Positions 53,220 through 60,890 of a stretch of DNA of 64,000 bases are shown here, one piece after another. The position numbers and the translations under genes are program-made. Where the stretch lies: NCBI RefSeq assembly GCF_000379725.1, contig NZ_KB903654.1, forward strand, positions 62,001 through 126,000, read 5' to 3'. Source of the DNA: Cytophaga aurantiaca DSM 3654. GTDB taxonomy: Bacteria; Bacteroidota; Bacteroidia; Cytophagales; Cytophagaceae. Numbering within the stretch: the stretch's first letter is position 1; each line of letters starts with the position of its first letter. Below the pieces are notes generated by a model. It saw only the letters and a list, made by a program, of their open reading frames with translations. It was not told where the DNA came from and did no database searches.

Positions 53220-54500
53220 CTAAAAAAATATTATAAGTGAATGTGTACTTTCTTTATAGGAATATGAAATATGAAAACCGTATAACTGACAAATAGTTTT
53301 AACAATAGCCAAACCTAGACCCGTAGAATGTGAATTATCTGTCCTCTTATTAAAGCGTTCAAAAAGTGTTTCCGGATTTACAGATAATTCTTTACCACTG
53401 TTTGCTATTGTCACTTGATTTACCTCAATAGATATGGTAATAAATCCATTATTAATATTGTGGTTAATAGCATTTTTAATGATGTTAGAAAATAGAATTC
53501 TTGCAAGGTCGACATTCATTATTATTACTGGGGAAGCATACTTTTCGAGTTTTAAATCAAGTTTTTTAAATTCAATCAGATCTGAAAAATCTTCGCAACA
53601 GGATTCAATCAATTGAGTAATTTGTATGGGTTCATTTTCTGCGAATTGTTTGTTCTCAATCTTGGATAATAACAGCAATGTTTTATTCAATCTAGACAAC
53701 CTTTCTACATGCTCGGTTATATCATCAATAATGGTTGCCTGACTATTAGTAAGTGTAGGCTCTTCCATCAGCATATAAACTTTATTTTGAATGATACCTA
53801 GAGGTGTTTGCATTTCATGGGAAGCATTTTCAATGAAATGCTTCTGGCTCATATATACCTTACGGTTGTTTTGAATGAGTTCTTCCACCGAATTATTTAA
53901 TTCCTTAAACTCAATGATATTGGTAGGTGCCAATTCCAACCGACTGTCGTTGTCTAATTTATATTGTTTTACTTTCGAGATGGTTTCATAAAACGGATTC
54001 CAAAGCTTGCGAAGCAATACTCTGTTGAGAATAAAAACTAATCCAAACAGTAGAATAGAAAAAATAAGAATGTCTACTAAAATAGTTGCCAGTAATTCTT
54101 CCGAATTTAGAAGAGAAGCAATAATAGTGAGCTTATAATACTTACCATTACTTGTAAAAACAGATTCCATTTTACGAAAAGGTTCTTCTTCATCTTCCAG
54201 TTCATCATGCATTCCTGTATCTTTAAACTTTCCAAATTCATATTTATGTAAAAATTTCTCATACTCTTTTTCAGATATCGCCTTTACTTTAAAATCTGTG
54301 TGATATAAAGTTTTATCTGTAATAAGTCTAGGGTTCTTGCTAAACGATTTATTTATTTCATGTTGCCTGTGAGTAAGGTATTCATCAACGTCCTTGTATA
54401 TAGTCCAGCGCAGAGAAAAGTAAAAAACGGCACACCAGATCAGAAGCATTGTCAAAATCAGAATCAAAAAATACTTTGTGGTAATATTTAATAGTTTCAT
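53220..54500 (-). CDS. Two-component sensor histidine kinase
   Basis: 426 residues. TM1 about 10-30, a periplasmic domain of about 110 residues rich in acid residues (GMHDELEDEEEPFRKME), TM2 about 135-160. The H-box ENASHEMQTPLGII puts the phosphorylated His at about 227; the N-box NIIKNAINHN and G2 box STGLGLAIV follow. The G1 region is atypical (ANSGKELS in place of D-x-G-x-G). It overlaps the response regulator by four bases. The three shared operators suggest it controls its own, the PepSY and the RND genes. Confidence 0.9.
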   Translation of the reverse strand: MKLLNITTKYFLILILTMLLIWCAVFYFSLRWTIYKDVDEYLTHRQHEINKSFSKNPRLITDKTLYHTDFKVKAISEKEYEKFLHKYEFGKFKDTGMHDELEDEEEPFRKMESVFTSNGKYYKLTIIASLLNSEELLATILVDILIFSILLFGLVFILNRVLLRKLWNPFYETISKVKQYKLDNDSRLELAPTNIIEFKELNNSVEELIQNNRKVYMSQKHFIENASHEMQTPLGIIQNKVYMLMEEPTLTNSQATIIDDITEHVERLSRLNKTLLLLSKIENKQFAENEPIQITQLIESCCEDFSDLIEFKKLDLKLEKYASPVIIMNVDLARILFSNIIKNAINHNINNGFITISIEVNQVTIANSGKELSVNPETLFERFNKRTDNSHSTGLGLAIVKTICQLYGFHISYSYKESTHSLIIFF

Positions 54501-55174
54501 ACGTTTACAAATTTATATCCAATACCGTAAATGGCTTCGATATTATAGTTGGCTTTATATTCCAGTAGCCTTTTGCGAAGGTTTTTAATTTGTGAATACA
54601 AAAAATCAAAGGAATCTGCCCTATCTGCGTTATCTCCCCAGATGTGTTCTGCCAATGATGTTTTACTTATGATGCGTGTTTTATTCGAAATAAAAAAAAG
54701 TAACAGTTCGTATTCTTTCTTTTTCAGAATCAATTCTTCTTTATCAACGTAAACTTTTTTGGTATCAAGGTTAAGAATTATATTCCCAATAGTTACTTCA
54801 TTGCTACCATCAAACTTCAGTCGTCTTAGAATAGCGACAACTCTTGCATTCAGCTCTGTAAGATGAAAGGGCTTAGGTAAATAATCATCGGCTCCCAGCG
54901 TTAGCCCTTTTACCCTATCATCTAGCGAATTTTTAGCAGACAGAATAATGATGCCAGCCTGTGATTTTCTCTTTTTAAGCTGTTCCAGAATATCAAGGCC
55001 ATTCCCATCCGGTAACGTAATGTCAAGAATAACACAATCGTATTCATACAGATGAATTTTTTCTTCTGCTTCTGCAAACGTAGTTGCTACTTCACATACA
55101 TAGCCGGACTTAGCAAAATATGCTGTAATGCTATGAAGCATTCCTGCTTCGTCTTCTATAACAAGTATCTTCAT
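54497..55174 (-). CDS. OmpR/PhoB-family response regulator
   Basis: 225 residues. Receiver domain 1-115 with Asp pair EDE at 7-9, phosphoacceptor in CVILDITLPDGNGLD (D about 51), Thr/Ser switch SAK about 79-81 and Lys in PKPF about 101. Winged-helix output domain from about 125 with KEYELLLFFISNKTRIISK and SFDFLYSQIKNLRKRLLEY. It forms an operon with the sensor kinase and has the operator-like repeat 45 bp upstream of its start, which suggests autoregulation. Confidence 0.93.
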   Translation of the reverse strand: MKILVIEDEAGMLHSITAYFAKSGYVCEVATTFAEAEEKIHLYEYDCVILDITLPDGNGLDILEQLKKRKSQAGIIILSAKNSLDDRVKGLTLGADDYLPKPFHLTELNARVVAILRRLKFDGSNEVTIGNIILNLDTKKVYVDKEELILKKKEYELLLFFISNKTRIISKTSLAEHIWGDNADRADSFDFLYSQIKNLRKRLLEYKANYNIEAIYGIGYKFVNV

Positions 55175-55218
55175 AATGTATTTATGCCAAAATCAGGTAC
55201 AATATATTAAACCAATTT

Positions 55219-55236
55219 TGTAATATTTCTGGAATA
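55219..55236 (-). promoter_or_regulatory. Repeated putative operator, copy upstream of the two-component operon
   Basis: TGTAATATTTCTGGAATA, identical to the copy at 52605-52622, 45 bp before the ATG at 55174. The core TTCTGGAA is nearly palindromic. Confidence 0.6.
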
Positions 55237-55345
55237 ATTTCTGAATTGCTATTTTTATTATAGTTGCTGTTCCAATAAGTAATATCGAATAAAAAATCCA
55301 TTTATAAACATTCTAAATGCTTACCTTGACATTGACATTCGAAGA

Positions 55346-56566
55346 CTACCCCAATTTTTGTTTCAACATATTCATATCGTCGCGCACTTTCTTCTCTACT
55401 ACTTTAGCATATATTTGAGTAGTACGTATGCTGCTATGGCCTAATAATTTACTGACTGTCTCCATAGGCACTCCATTTGTTAATGTTATAGTAGTAGCAA
55501 ATGTATGGCGGGCTAGATGAAAAGTTAGATTTTTACCAATGCTACACAGGTCTGCTATTTCTTTCAAATAACTATTTAATCGTTGATTAGAAATATTCGG
55601 AAACAACTTTCCTTCAGCCAATGCTTTGGGATGTAACTCATATTTTTCAATTAAAGCCAAAGCTTTCGGTAAAACAGGAATACGAACAGAATTGTCTGTT
55701 TTCTGTCTATTTGTATACAGCCATAATTCACCATCTATTCCAAGGCTTATATTTTCATTACTGAGATTCATTACGTCAATATAACTTAGCCCTGTATAAC
55801 AACTAAAAACAAATAGATCTTTAACTTGCTGAAGTCTTTGAATGGAAAATTCCTTATTTTCAATTTTCATTAGTTCTTCAGCTGTCAAAAATTCTCTCGT
55901 TGTCTTAACAAAGGTAGGTTTGAATTTTGCAAATGGGTCTCTTAAAAGCCATTCGTTGCGGATAGCCAGGTTTATCATTTTGCGTAATCTTTCAATATGT
56001 TTCATTACAGTATTTTGTCCGCATGGCTTATGATGGTCCACCGGTTGATACCCTTTAACAAACATTTCAAAGTCAAAAATAAATTTATAATTGAGCTGTG
56101 ATAGAAAAATGTCCGAGGTGTGTAACTTCTCTTTAAGGAAGAGACTAACATACTTTTGGGTCGTATGATAGTTTTTCATTGTTCCCCACTCCAGTGTCTC
56201 TTTTAACTCTGTATTATGGTAATGTATTAATGACATCAATGAATGCTCTCTTTCATCTTTCCCCTGATACATGTTTTTTATTGCTTCTGCAGTTACTAGT
56301 CTTTTATCTGCCATTAACTGTTGCTGACAATTTAAAATCTGCAGACGAACCTGGTCTATATAATTATTGAGTGTCCGCATTTCTTCTTTTGTTCCCTTTG
56401 CCTGTCCTTTCTCTGAATTCCAATTCTCCGGATTAATACTTCTTTTGATAGAAATTTCTACTCTTGCTCCATCAACTGTAAGTCTTGCCCAGATTGGGGC
56501 TTCGCCATTTTTAACTTTTGATTTGTTAATCCAAAACAGAATTGAGAATGTGTTTTTTACTTGCAT
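55346..56566 (-). CDS. CTnDOT-like tyrosine recombinase (island integrase)
   Basis: 406 residues. N-terminal arm-binding part (SILFWINKSKVKNGEAPIWARL), SAM-like core-binding part (about 105-205), catalytic part from about 215. Catalytic residues: HLARHTFAT (H/R, about 347-351), LGHSSIRTTQIYAKV (His and Tyr about 370-381). The first catalytic Arg is replaced by Ser in CYTGLSYIDV (about 258), the substitution known from the CTnDOT integrase. It points away from the tRNA cluster, whose nearest 3' end is 270 bp from its start, and the gap holds repeated arm-type sites. Confidence 0.92.
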   Translation of the reverse strand: MQVKNTFSILFWINKSKVKNGEAPIWARLTVDGARVEISIKRSINPENWNSEKGQAKGTKEEMRTLNNYIDQVRLQILNCQQQLMADKRLVTAEAIKNMYQGKDEREHSLMSLIHYHNTELKETLEWGTMKNYHTTQKYVSLFLKEKLHTSDIFLSQLNYKFIFDFEMFVKGYQPVDHHKPCGQNTVMKHIERLRKMINLAIRNEWLLRDPFAKFKPTFVKTTREFLTAEELMKIENKEFSIQRLQQVKDLFVFSCYTGLSYIDVMNLSNENISLGIDGELWLYTNRQKTDNSVRIPVLPKALALIEKYELHPKALAEGKLFPNISNQRLNSYLKEIADLCSIGKNLTFHLARHTFATTITLTNGVPMETVSKLLGHSSIRTTQIYAKVVEKKVRDDMNMLKQKLG

Positions 56567-56600
56567 GATATTATTTGTTTTGATTTTGTTTGGTGATTTT

Positions 56601-56733
56601 TAGGTCACTAAACAGTCATAAACAGGTAACCGAATTAAGGTAAACAGAACTAAATAATATGTTGTATATCAAATGGTTAACTGTTATTCGGTTACCTAAC
56701 TGCAAGTATAATAAAGGTAACCGAATAGGTCAC
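56601..56733. promoter_or_regulatory. Probable integrase arm-type binding sites
   Basis: AGGTAACCGAAT occurs at 56624-56635 and 56715-56726 in direct orientation and inverted at 56686-56697. TAGGTCAC occurs at 56601-56608 and 56726-56733. They lie between the integrase start and tRNA-Pro, where arm-type sites and the core of an attachment site are expected. Confidence 0.6.
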
Positions 56734-56778
56734 ATTTTTTCTGAAAAATAATGATTTAATATGCTGTGGATAAAAACA

Positions 56779-56812
56779 AAAAGCCTTTGAATCATACGAT
56801 TCAAAGGCTTTT
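56779..56812 (-). terminator. Terminator of the tRNA operon
   Basis: AAAAGCCTTTGAATC and its exact reverse complement (15 bp) around a 4-base loop, 24 bp downstream of the tRNA-Pro 3' end on the minus strand. Confidence 0.85.
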
Positions 56813-56835
56813 GAAGAGAATTGCTTCTCTCAATG

Positions 56836-56910
56836 TCGGGGTGGCAAGATTCGAACTTGCGACCTCCTGGTCCCAAACCAGGCGCGATGACCGGACTACG
56901 CTACACCCCG
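56836..56910 (-). tRNA. tRNA-Pro(TGG), copy 1
   Basis: Acceptor CGGGGTG pairs with CACCCCG, T-arm GCAAG-TTCGAAT-CTTGC, anticodon stem CCTGG-TTTGGGA-CCAGG with anticodon TGG. No 3' CCA is encoded; the discriminator base is A. It is the tRNA nearest the integrase and its 3' end faces the island. Identical to copy 2 at 57533-57607 over the whole gene. Confidence 0.95.
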
Positions 56911-56969
56911 AACAATAAAAACAACAACACAAACAAGACAAAAAAAGGAACAACACTGTTCCTTACATG

Positions 56970-57043
56970 TGACCCCGAAGCGATTCGAACGCTTGACCTA
57001 CTGCTTAGAAGGCAGTTGCTCTATCCAGCTGAGCTACGGAGTC
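56970..57043 (-). tRNA. tRNA-Arg(TCT)
   Basis: Acceptor GACTCCG pairs with CGGGGTC (one G-T), D-arm GCTCAGCTGGATAGAGC, anticodon arm ACTGC-CTTCTAA-GCAGT with anticodon TCT, T-arm AAGCG-TTCGAAT-CGCTT, discriminator A. It has a full tRNA structure, in contrast with the four T-loop-truncated units directly upstream (57074-57420), which share its 5' leader and D-arm. Confidence 0.95.
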
Positions 57044-57463
57044 AATACTTTTTATTCTTTCTAAACGTTCTTCATTCGAACGCTTGACCTTCCCGTCTTA
57101 AACGGGATGCTCAACATTCCAGCTGAGCTACGGAGTCAATACTTTTTATTCTTTCTAAACGTTCTTCATTCGAACGCTTGACCTTCCCGTCTTAAACGGG
57201 ATGCTCAACATTCCAGCTGAGCTACGGAGTCAATACTTTTTATTCTTTCTAAACGTTCTTCATTCGAACGCTTGACCTTCCCGTCTTAAAACGGGATGCT
57301 CAACATTCCAGCTGAGCTACGGAGTCAATACTTTTTATTCTTTCTAAACGTTCTTCATTCGAACGCTTGACCTTCCCGTCTTAAACGGGATGCTCAACAT
57401 TCCAGCTGAGCTACGGAGTCATTATGTACTTTCTAGCTGAACTACAGAGTCAATACTTTATTT
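57044..57463 (-). repeat. 94-bp tandem array of T-loop-truncated tRNA-like units
   Basis: Four units: 57074-57137, 57168-57231, 57262-57326 (one extra A) and 57357-57420, each preceded on the minus strand by the same 30-bp leader, which also precedes tRNA-Arg. A fifth, degenerate half lies at 57421-57463. Each unit has acceptor 5' strand GACTCCG, D-arm, an anticodon arm TCCCG-TTTAAGA-CGGGA and T-arm 5' half through TTCGAAT, then jumps to the leader of the next unit; the 3' T-stem and acceptor are missing. The anticodon (TAA) differs from tRNA-Arg. Confidence 0.85.
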
Positions 57464-57499
57464 ATCAACCTACTACCATTCTGTAGGTTATTTAAACAA

Positions 57500-57526
57500 A
57501 AAAAGTTTCAAGTGAACCTGAAACTT
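57500..57526 (-). terminator. Hairpin terminator after tRNA-Pro copy 2
   Basis: Read on the minus strand, AAAGTTTCAGG and its complement around TTCA are followed by a run of T. It lies 7 bp past the 3' end of tRNA-Pro copy 2 and should separate it from the tandem array downstream. Confidence 0.65.
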
Positions 57527-57532
57527 TAAAAG

Positions 57533-57607
57533 TCGGGGTGGCAAGATTCGAACTTGCGACCTCCTGGTCCCAAACCAGGCGCGATGACCGGACTACGCTA
57601 CACCCCG
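57533..57607 (-). tRNA. tRNA-Pro(TGG), copy 2
   Basis: Same sequence as copy 1 (56836-56910) over all 75 bases including the discriminator; anticodon TGG. The pair brackets tRNA-Arg and the tandem array, suggesting that a duplication of the Pro gene accompanied the growth of the cluster. Confidence 0.95.
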
Positions 57608-57686
57608 AACGAGAAGGAAACCTTCACTTATTTAAAGAACGTGTACTACTTTCGTAGAATTTCAACAACTATTTTAAGCTGCTCTG

Positions 57687-57773
57687 TAGAGAGGGAGGGA
57701 TTCGAACCCTCGGTACGGTCGCCCGTACGGCAGTTTAGCAAACGGCTACTTTCGGCCTCTCAGTCACCTCTCC
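57687..57773 (-). tRNA. tRNA-Ser(GCT)
   Basis: Acceptor GGAGAGG pairs with CCTCTCT (one G-T), long variable arm with GTACGG/CCGTAC pairing, T-arm GAGGG-TTCGAAT-CCCTC, anticodon loop with GCT (GTTTGCTAAAC). 87 bases without CCA. It is the first tRNA of the cluster in transcription order. Confidence 0.95.
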
Positions 57774-57899
57774 CTTAAAAGTTTCACAAAGGTAATATTT
57801 TGTTTCTAATAAACCATAGTATAGTGCAAAAGATTTCCACAAATATTTAATTTTTGAATTGTAAAGGGCAATTCGTAGCTTAGAATCTCATTGTAAGAC

Positions 57900-58859
57900 A
57901 TGCACTTCCACTCTCCCATCTCTTGGTTTATTTATATATCTGTAGGACTTTTTCTACTGATAAATGGGATATTTTTTCTGCGGATCAACAACATCGCAAA
58001 AAAAACACGTGCCAATATCCGATTCCGGATCTACATGAAGTTCATGCTCAGATGTATCGTTCTCGCATGTATTGTACTTGCCTTAATGGGCCCCTCTTTT
58101 GGTAAAAATAAATCCAATATTGTTGTTGAATCCAAAAACATACTATTCTTACTGGATGTTTCCCTTTCTATGGATACCCGGGATGTTTCACCCAGCAGAC
58201 TGGAGAAAGCTCATACCATCATTCACAACATTGTAAATCAAAATCCCACGGATCAATTTGGCATCATTGCCTATACAACAGGAGCATCTATTGTTTGTCC
58301 GCTTACCTACGACCACGAAACTTTTTTAGTATTCGAACGCACTGCCACAACAGATATGTTCGATAATACAGGCACAAATACCTACGATGCGATACGATTG
58401 AGCAATACGTATTTAAACACGTACAACAAAGAAGGCAACACGAAGCCTACAGTGGTTGTTCTGTTAACTGATGGAGAAGGCATAGACACGGATGTGCAGC
58501 CAAACAAAACGGATGCCTTTTCAGCATTTAATATTGTAGGTATCGGCACAGAGATGGGCAGTCGTATACCGTTTCAAAAAACATATAAAAAAGATAAGAA
58601 CAATGAAGATGTGGTATCCATTCTTCATAAGGAAGCATTGATAAAGTTATGTTCTGTAACCAAAGCAACGTACTATGAAGTAAGCAGCAAGCAAAATAAT
58701 GAGCCTGCATTGTATTCTAAGATTCGAAACTACAAAGGCGAAAGCAGCGGTTTATCAAAAATTGATGTAACAGGAAATAAATATTATTACTTTTTATATA
58801 TCGCTCTTGGTTTAATTATTTTAGATGTTTTAATTACAGTTAAAACGGTTGAAATATGA
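57900..58859 (+). CDS. VWA-domain membrane protein, BatA/BatB-like
   Basis: 319 residues. Two N-terminal membrane helices (about 9-28, 50-66), a von Willebrand A domain with MIDAS DVSLSMDTRDVS (about 86-97), later T and D positions in DNTGTNTYDAI and LLTDGEG, and a C-terminal membrane helix (YYFLYIALGLIILDVLITV). This is the BatA/BatB architecture of Bacteroidota aerotolerance operons. A TPR protein gene overlaps its end by four bases. Neither a MoxR ATPase nor BatD is in view. From here on the DNA looks like ordinary chromosome. Confidence 0.87.
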   Translation: MHFHSPISWFIYISVGLFLLINGIFFLRINNIAKKTRANIRFRIYMKFMLRCIVLACIVLALMGPSFGKNKSNIVVESKNILFLLDVSLSMDTRDVSPSRLEKAHTIIHNIVNQNPTDQFGIIAYTTGASIVCPLTYDHETFLVFERTATTDMFDNTGTNTYDAIRLSNTYLNTYNKEGNTKPTVVVLLTDGEGIDTDVQPNKTDAFSAFNIVGIGTEMGSRIPFQKTYKKDKNNEDVVSILHKEALIKLCSVTKATYYEVSSKQNNEPALYSKIRNYKGESSGLSKIDVTGNKYYYFLYIALGLIILDVLITVKTVEI

Positions 58860-59566
58860 TGCTGAAACTTTTTCTATTCATTCAGTTTTTTACAAACTTC
58901 TGGTTTTATTTTAATAAGATCGAAGATTCCAATACGTTAAAAATAAAAGCAGCTGAAGCATACAAAACACATTACTACAGCGAAGCCATAAACTACTACG
59001 ATAAACTTCTTACTGCATACGAACCCAATTCGGATCCGATAAAATTAAATCTGGCACACGCGCATTACAAAGCACAAAGTTATGACGCTGCAGCCAAGCT
59101 GTATACAGAACTTTCTCTCAGTCCGGATCAATTGATACGTTCTACAGCGCTTTGTCAGTTGGGTGTTATACAGCATCGCACGAAACGCTATAAATTAGCT
59201 ATCTATTATTTCAAAGAAGCGCTGCGTGTAAATCCTACTAATACACATGCAGCGTACAACTATGAATTATTAAAATTAACATTGCAAAAACAAACGAATC
59301 CTGGTTCTTCAGGTGGTGGCAAAGGTGAAGGTAATTCTCAGGATTCTCAAAATAATCCAGATAGTAAAAATAAAAAAACAGATAATACCTTTAACCCGGA
59401 TGGTTCAAGTCAATCCGATATGTACTTCCGCATGTTGTACGAACAAAAACGCTTAAGCAAACAACACGCAGAAAAAATATTAGAATACATTCAGGAACAG
59501 GAATCTCAATATTATCAAAAAGTAAAAAAACACGTTCCGAAAAACATGAATCAACCGGACTGGTAG
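58856..59566 (+). CDS. TPR protein, BatC-like
   Basis: 236 residues. Signal-like hydrophobic start, then TPR-type helices: AAEAYKTHYYSEAINYYDKLLTAYEPNS, KLNLAHAHYKAQSYDAAAKLYTELS, ALCQLGVIQHRTKRYKLAIYYFKEALRVNPTN. A Gly/Asn/Ser-rich linker follows (about 150-185) and a helical C-terminus. Overlap with the VWA gene (ATGA) indicates cotranslation, as with batB and batC. Confidence 0.82.
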   Translation: MMLKLFLFIQFFTNFWFYFNKIEDSNTLKIKAAEAYKTHYYSEAINYYDKLLTAYEPNSDPIKLNLAHAHYKAQSYDAAAKLYTELSLSPDQLIRSTALCQLGVIQHRTKRYKLAIYYFKEALRVNPTNTHAAYNYELLKLTLQKQTNPGSSGGGKGEGNSQDSQNNPDSKNKKTDNTFNPDGSSQSDMYFRMLYEQKRLSKQHAEKILEYIQEQESQYYQKVKKHVPKNMNQPDW

Positions 59567-59706
59567 TTTAGGTAATAAGTTCTAAGTAATATGTTTTAAG
59601 AAAAACAATACACAATCATTTGCGTAAAATTTAAACGCCTTTATTTAAAACGAATCTGATAATAATTGCGTTCTTAAAACGTAACACATCTAACGTAAAA
59701 CATTTT

Positions 59707-60888
59707 ATGAAACCTGTATACATTGTCGCTGCAAGCCGCACTCCTATTGGAAGCTTAGCTGGTAGTCTTTCGTCTTTAAGTGCTTCACAACTTGGAGCAG
59801 CAGCTATTTCAGGCTGTTTAAATTCGATTCAGTTTCCCAAAGAAGCTGTTCAAAATGTATATATGGGAAATGTATTGAGCGCAGGTCTTGGACAATCTCC
59901 GGCCCGACAGGCATCTAAGTTTGCAGGATTACCTGACGCAACAGAAGCTACAACAATAAATAAAGTATGTGCATCCGGATTGAAAGCCATTATACTGGCT
60001 GCACAGCAGATTATGTGCGGTGATGCGGATGTCGTAATTGCCGGTGGTATGGAAAGTATGTCGAATGTGCCGTACTACTTAGATAAAGCCAGACAAGGTT
60101 ATAAACTAGGCAATGGAATACTTACAGACGGCATTATCAAAGACGGTTTGTGGGATGTATACAATAATTGTCACATGGGCAACGCCGCAGAAAATACTGC
60201 AGCAGTATTAAAGATCAGCCGTGAACAACAAGATGCATACGCAATCGAATCGTATACACGTTCAGCTGCTGCGTGGCAAAATGGTGTATTCAAAAAGGAA
60301 GTTACTCCAGTTACAATCCCTGGTAAACCCGGACAGGAAACGGTTGTGGATACCGATGAAGAATTCACGAAAGTAAATTTTGATAAGATTCCGCAATTAA
60401 AACCAGTGTTCGATAAAGAAGGTACAGTAACCGCTGCAAACGCTTCATCGATCAATGATGGCGCAGCAGCAGTACTTTTGGTGAGCGAAGAAGCATTGAA
60501 GCAATACAATCTGAAACCGTTAGCGCGAATTATATCTTATGCGGATGCAGCACAGGACCCGATGTGGTTTACAACCGCACCGGAGTTATCGGTTAACAAA
60601 GCGCTTACGAAGGCTGGTCTTACTATAAAAGACATTGATTATTTTGAATTGAACGAAGCCTTTGCAGTTGTTTGTCTTGCCCTGAATCAAAAGTTAGGAC
60701 TAGATGCTAACAAAACAAATATATGGGGTGGTGCTGTATCTCTTGGTCACCCGATCGGTTGCTCGGGTGCACGCATCGTAGTGACGTTATTGAATATACT
60801 AAAAACACACAATGCTCGTTTGGGTGTTGCCGGAATCTGCAATGGCGGCGGCGGTTCAAGCGCATTGGTTATCGAAAATCTAAGTTAA
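59707..60888 (+). CDS. Acetyl-CoA C-acetyltransferase (thiolase)
   Basis: 393 residues, the full thiolase length. Nucleophilic Cys in NKVCASGLKAI (C about 88), ELNEAFAVV about 318, GHPIGCSGAR about 349-358 with the His, and CNGGGGSSAL near the C-terminus with the second Cys (about 380). It condenses two acetyl-CoA or cleaves acetoacetyl-CoA, or works in beta-oxidation. Two bases separate its stop from the next gene. Confidence 0.93.
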   Translation: MKPVYIVAASRTPIGSLAGSLSSLSASQLGAAAISGCLNSIQFPKEAVQNVYMGNVLSAGLGQSPARQASKFAGLPDATEATTINKVCASGLKAIILAAQQIMCGDADVVIAGGMESMSNVPYYLDKARQGYKLGNGILTDGIIKDGLWDVYNNCHMGNAAENTAAVLKISREQQDAYAIESYTRSAAAWQNGVFKKEVTPVTIPGKPGQETVVDTDEEFTKVNFDKIPQLKPVFDKEGTVTAANASSINDGAAAVLLVSEEALKQYNLKPLARIISYADAAQDPMWFTTAPELSVNKALTKAGLTIKDIDYFELNEAFAVVCLALNQKLGLDANKTNIWGGAVSLGHPIGCSGARIVVTLLNILKTHNARLGVAGICNGGGGSSALVIENLS

Positions 60889-60890
60889 TT

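Noticed and set aside
57074-57420. CRISPR array
   Set aside because: The 94-bp units are repeated as wholes including the 30-bp leader, there are no variable spacers, and each unit has tRNA D- and anticodon-arm structure.
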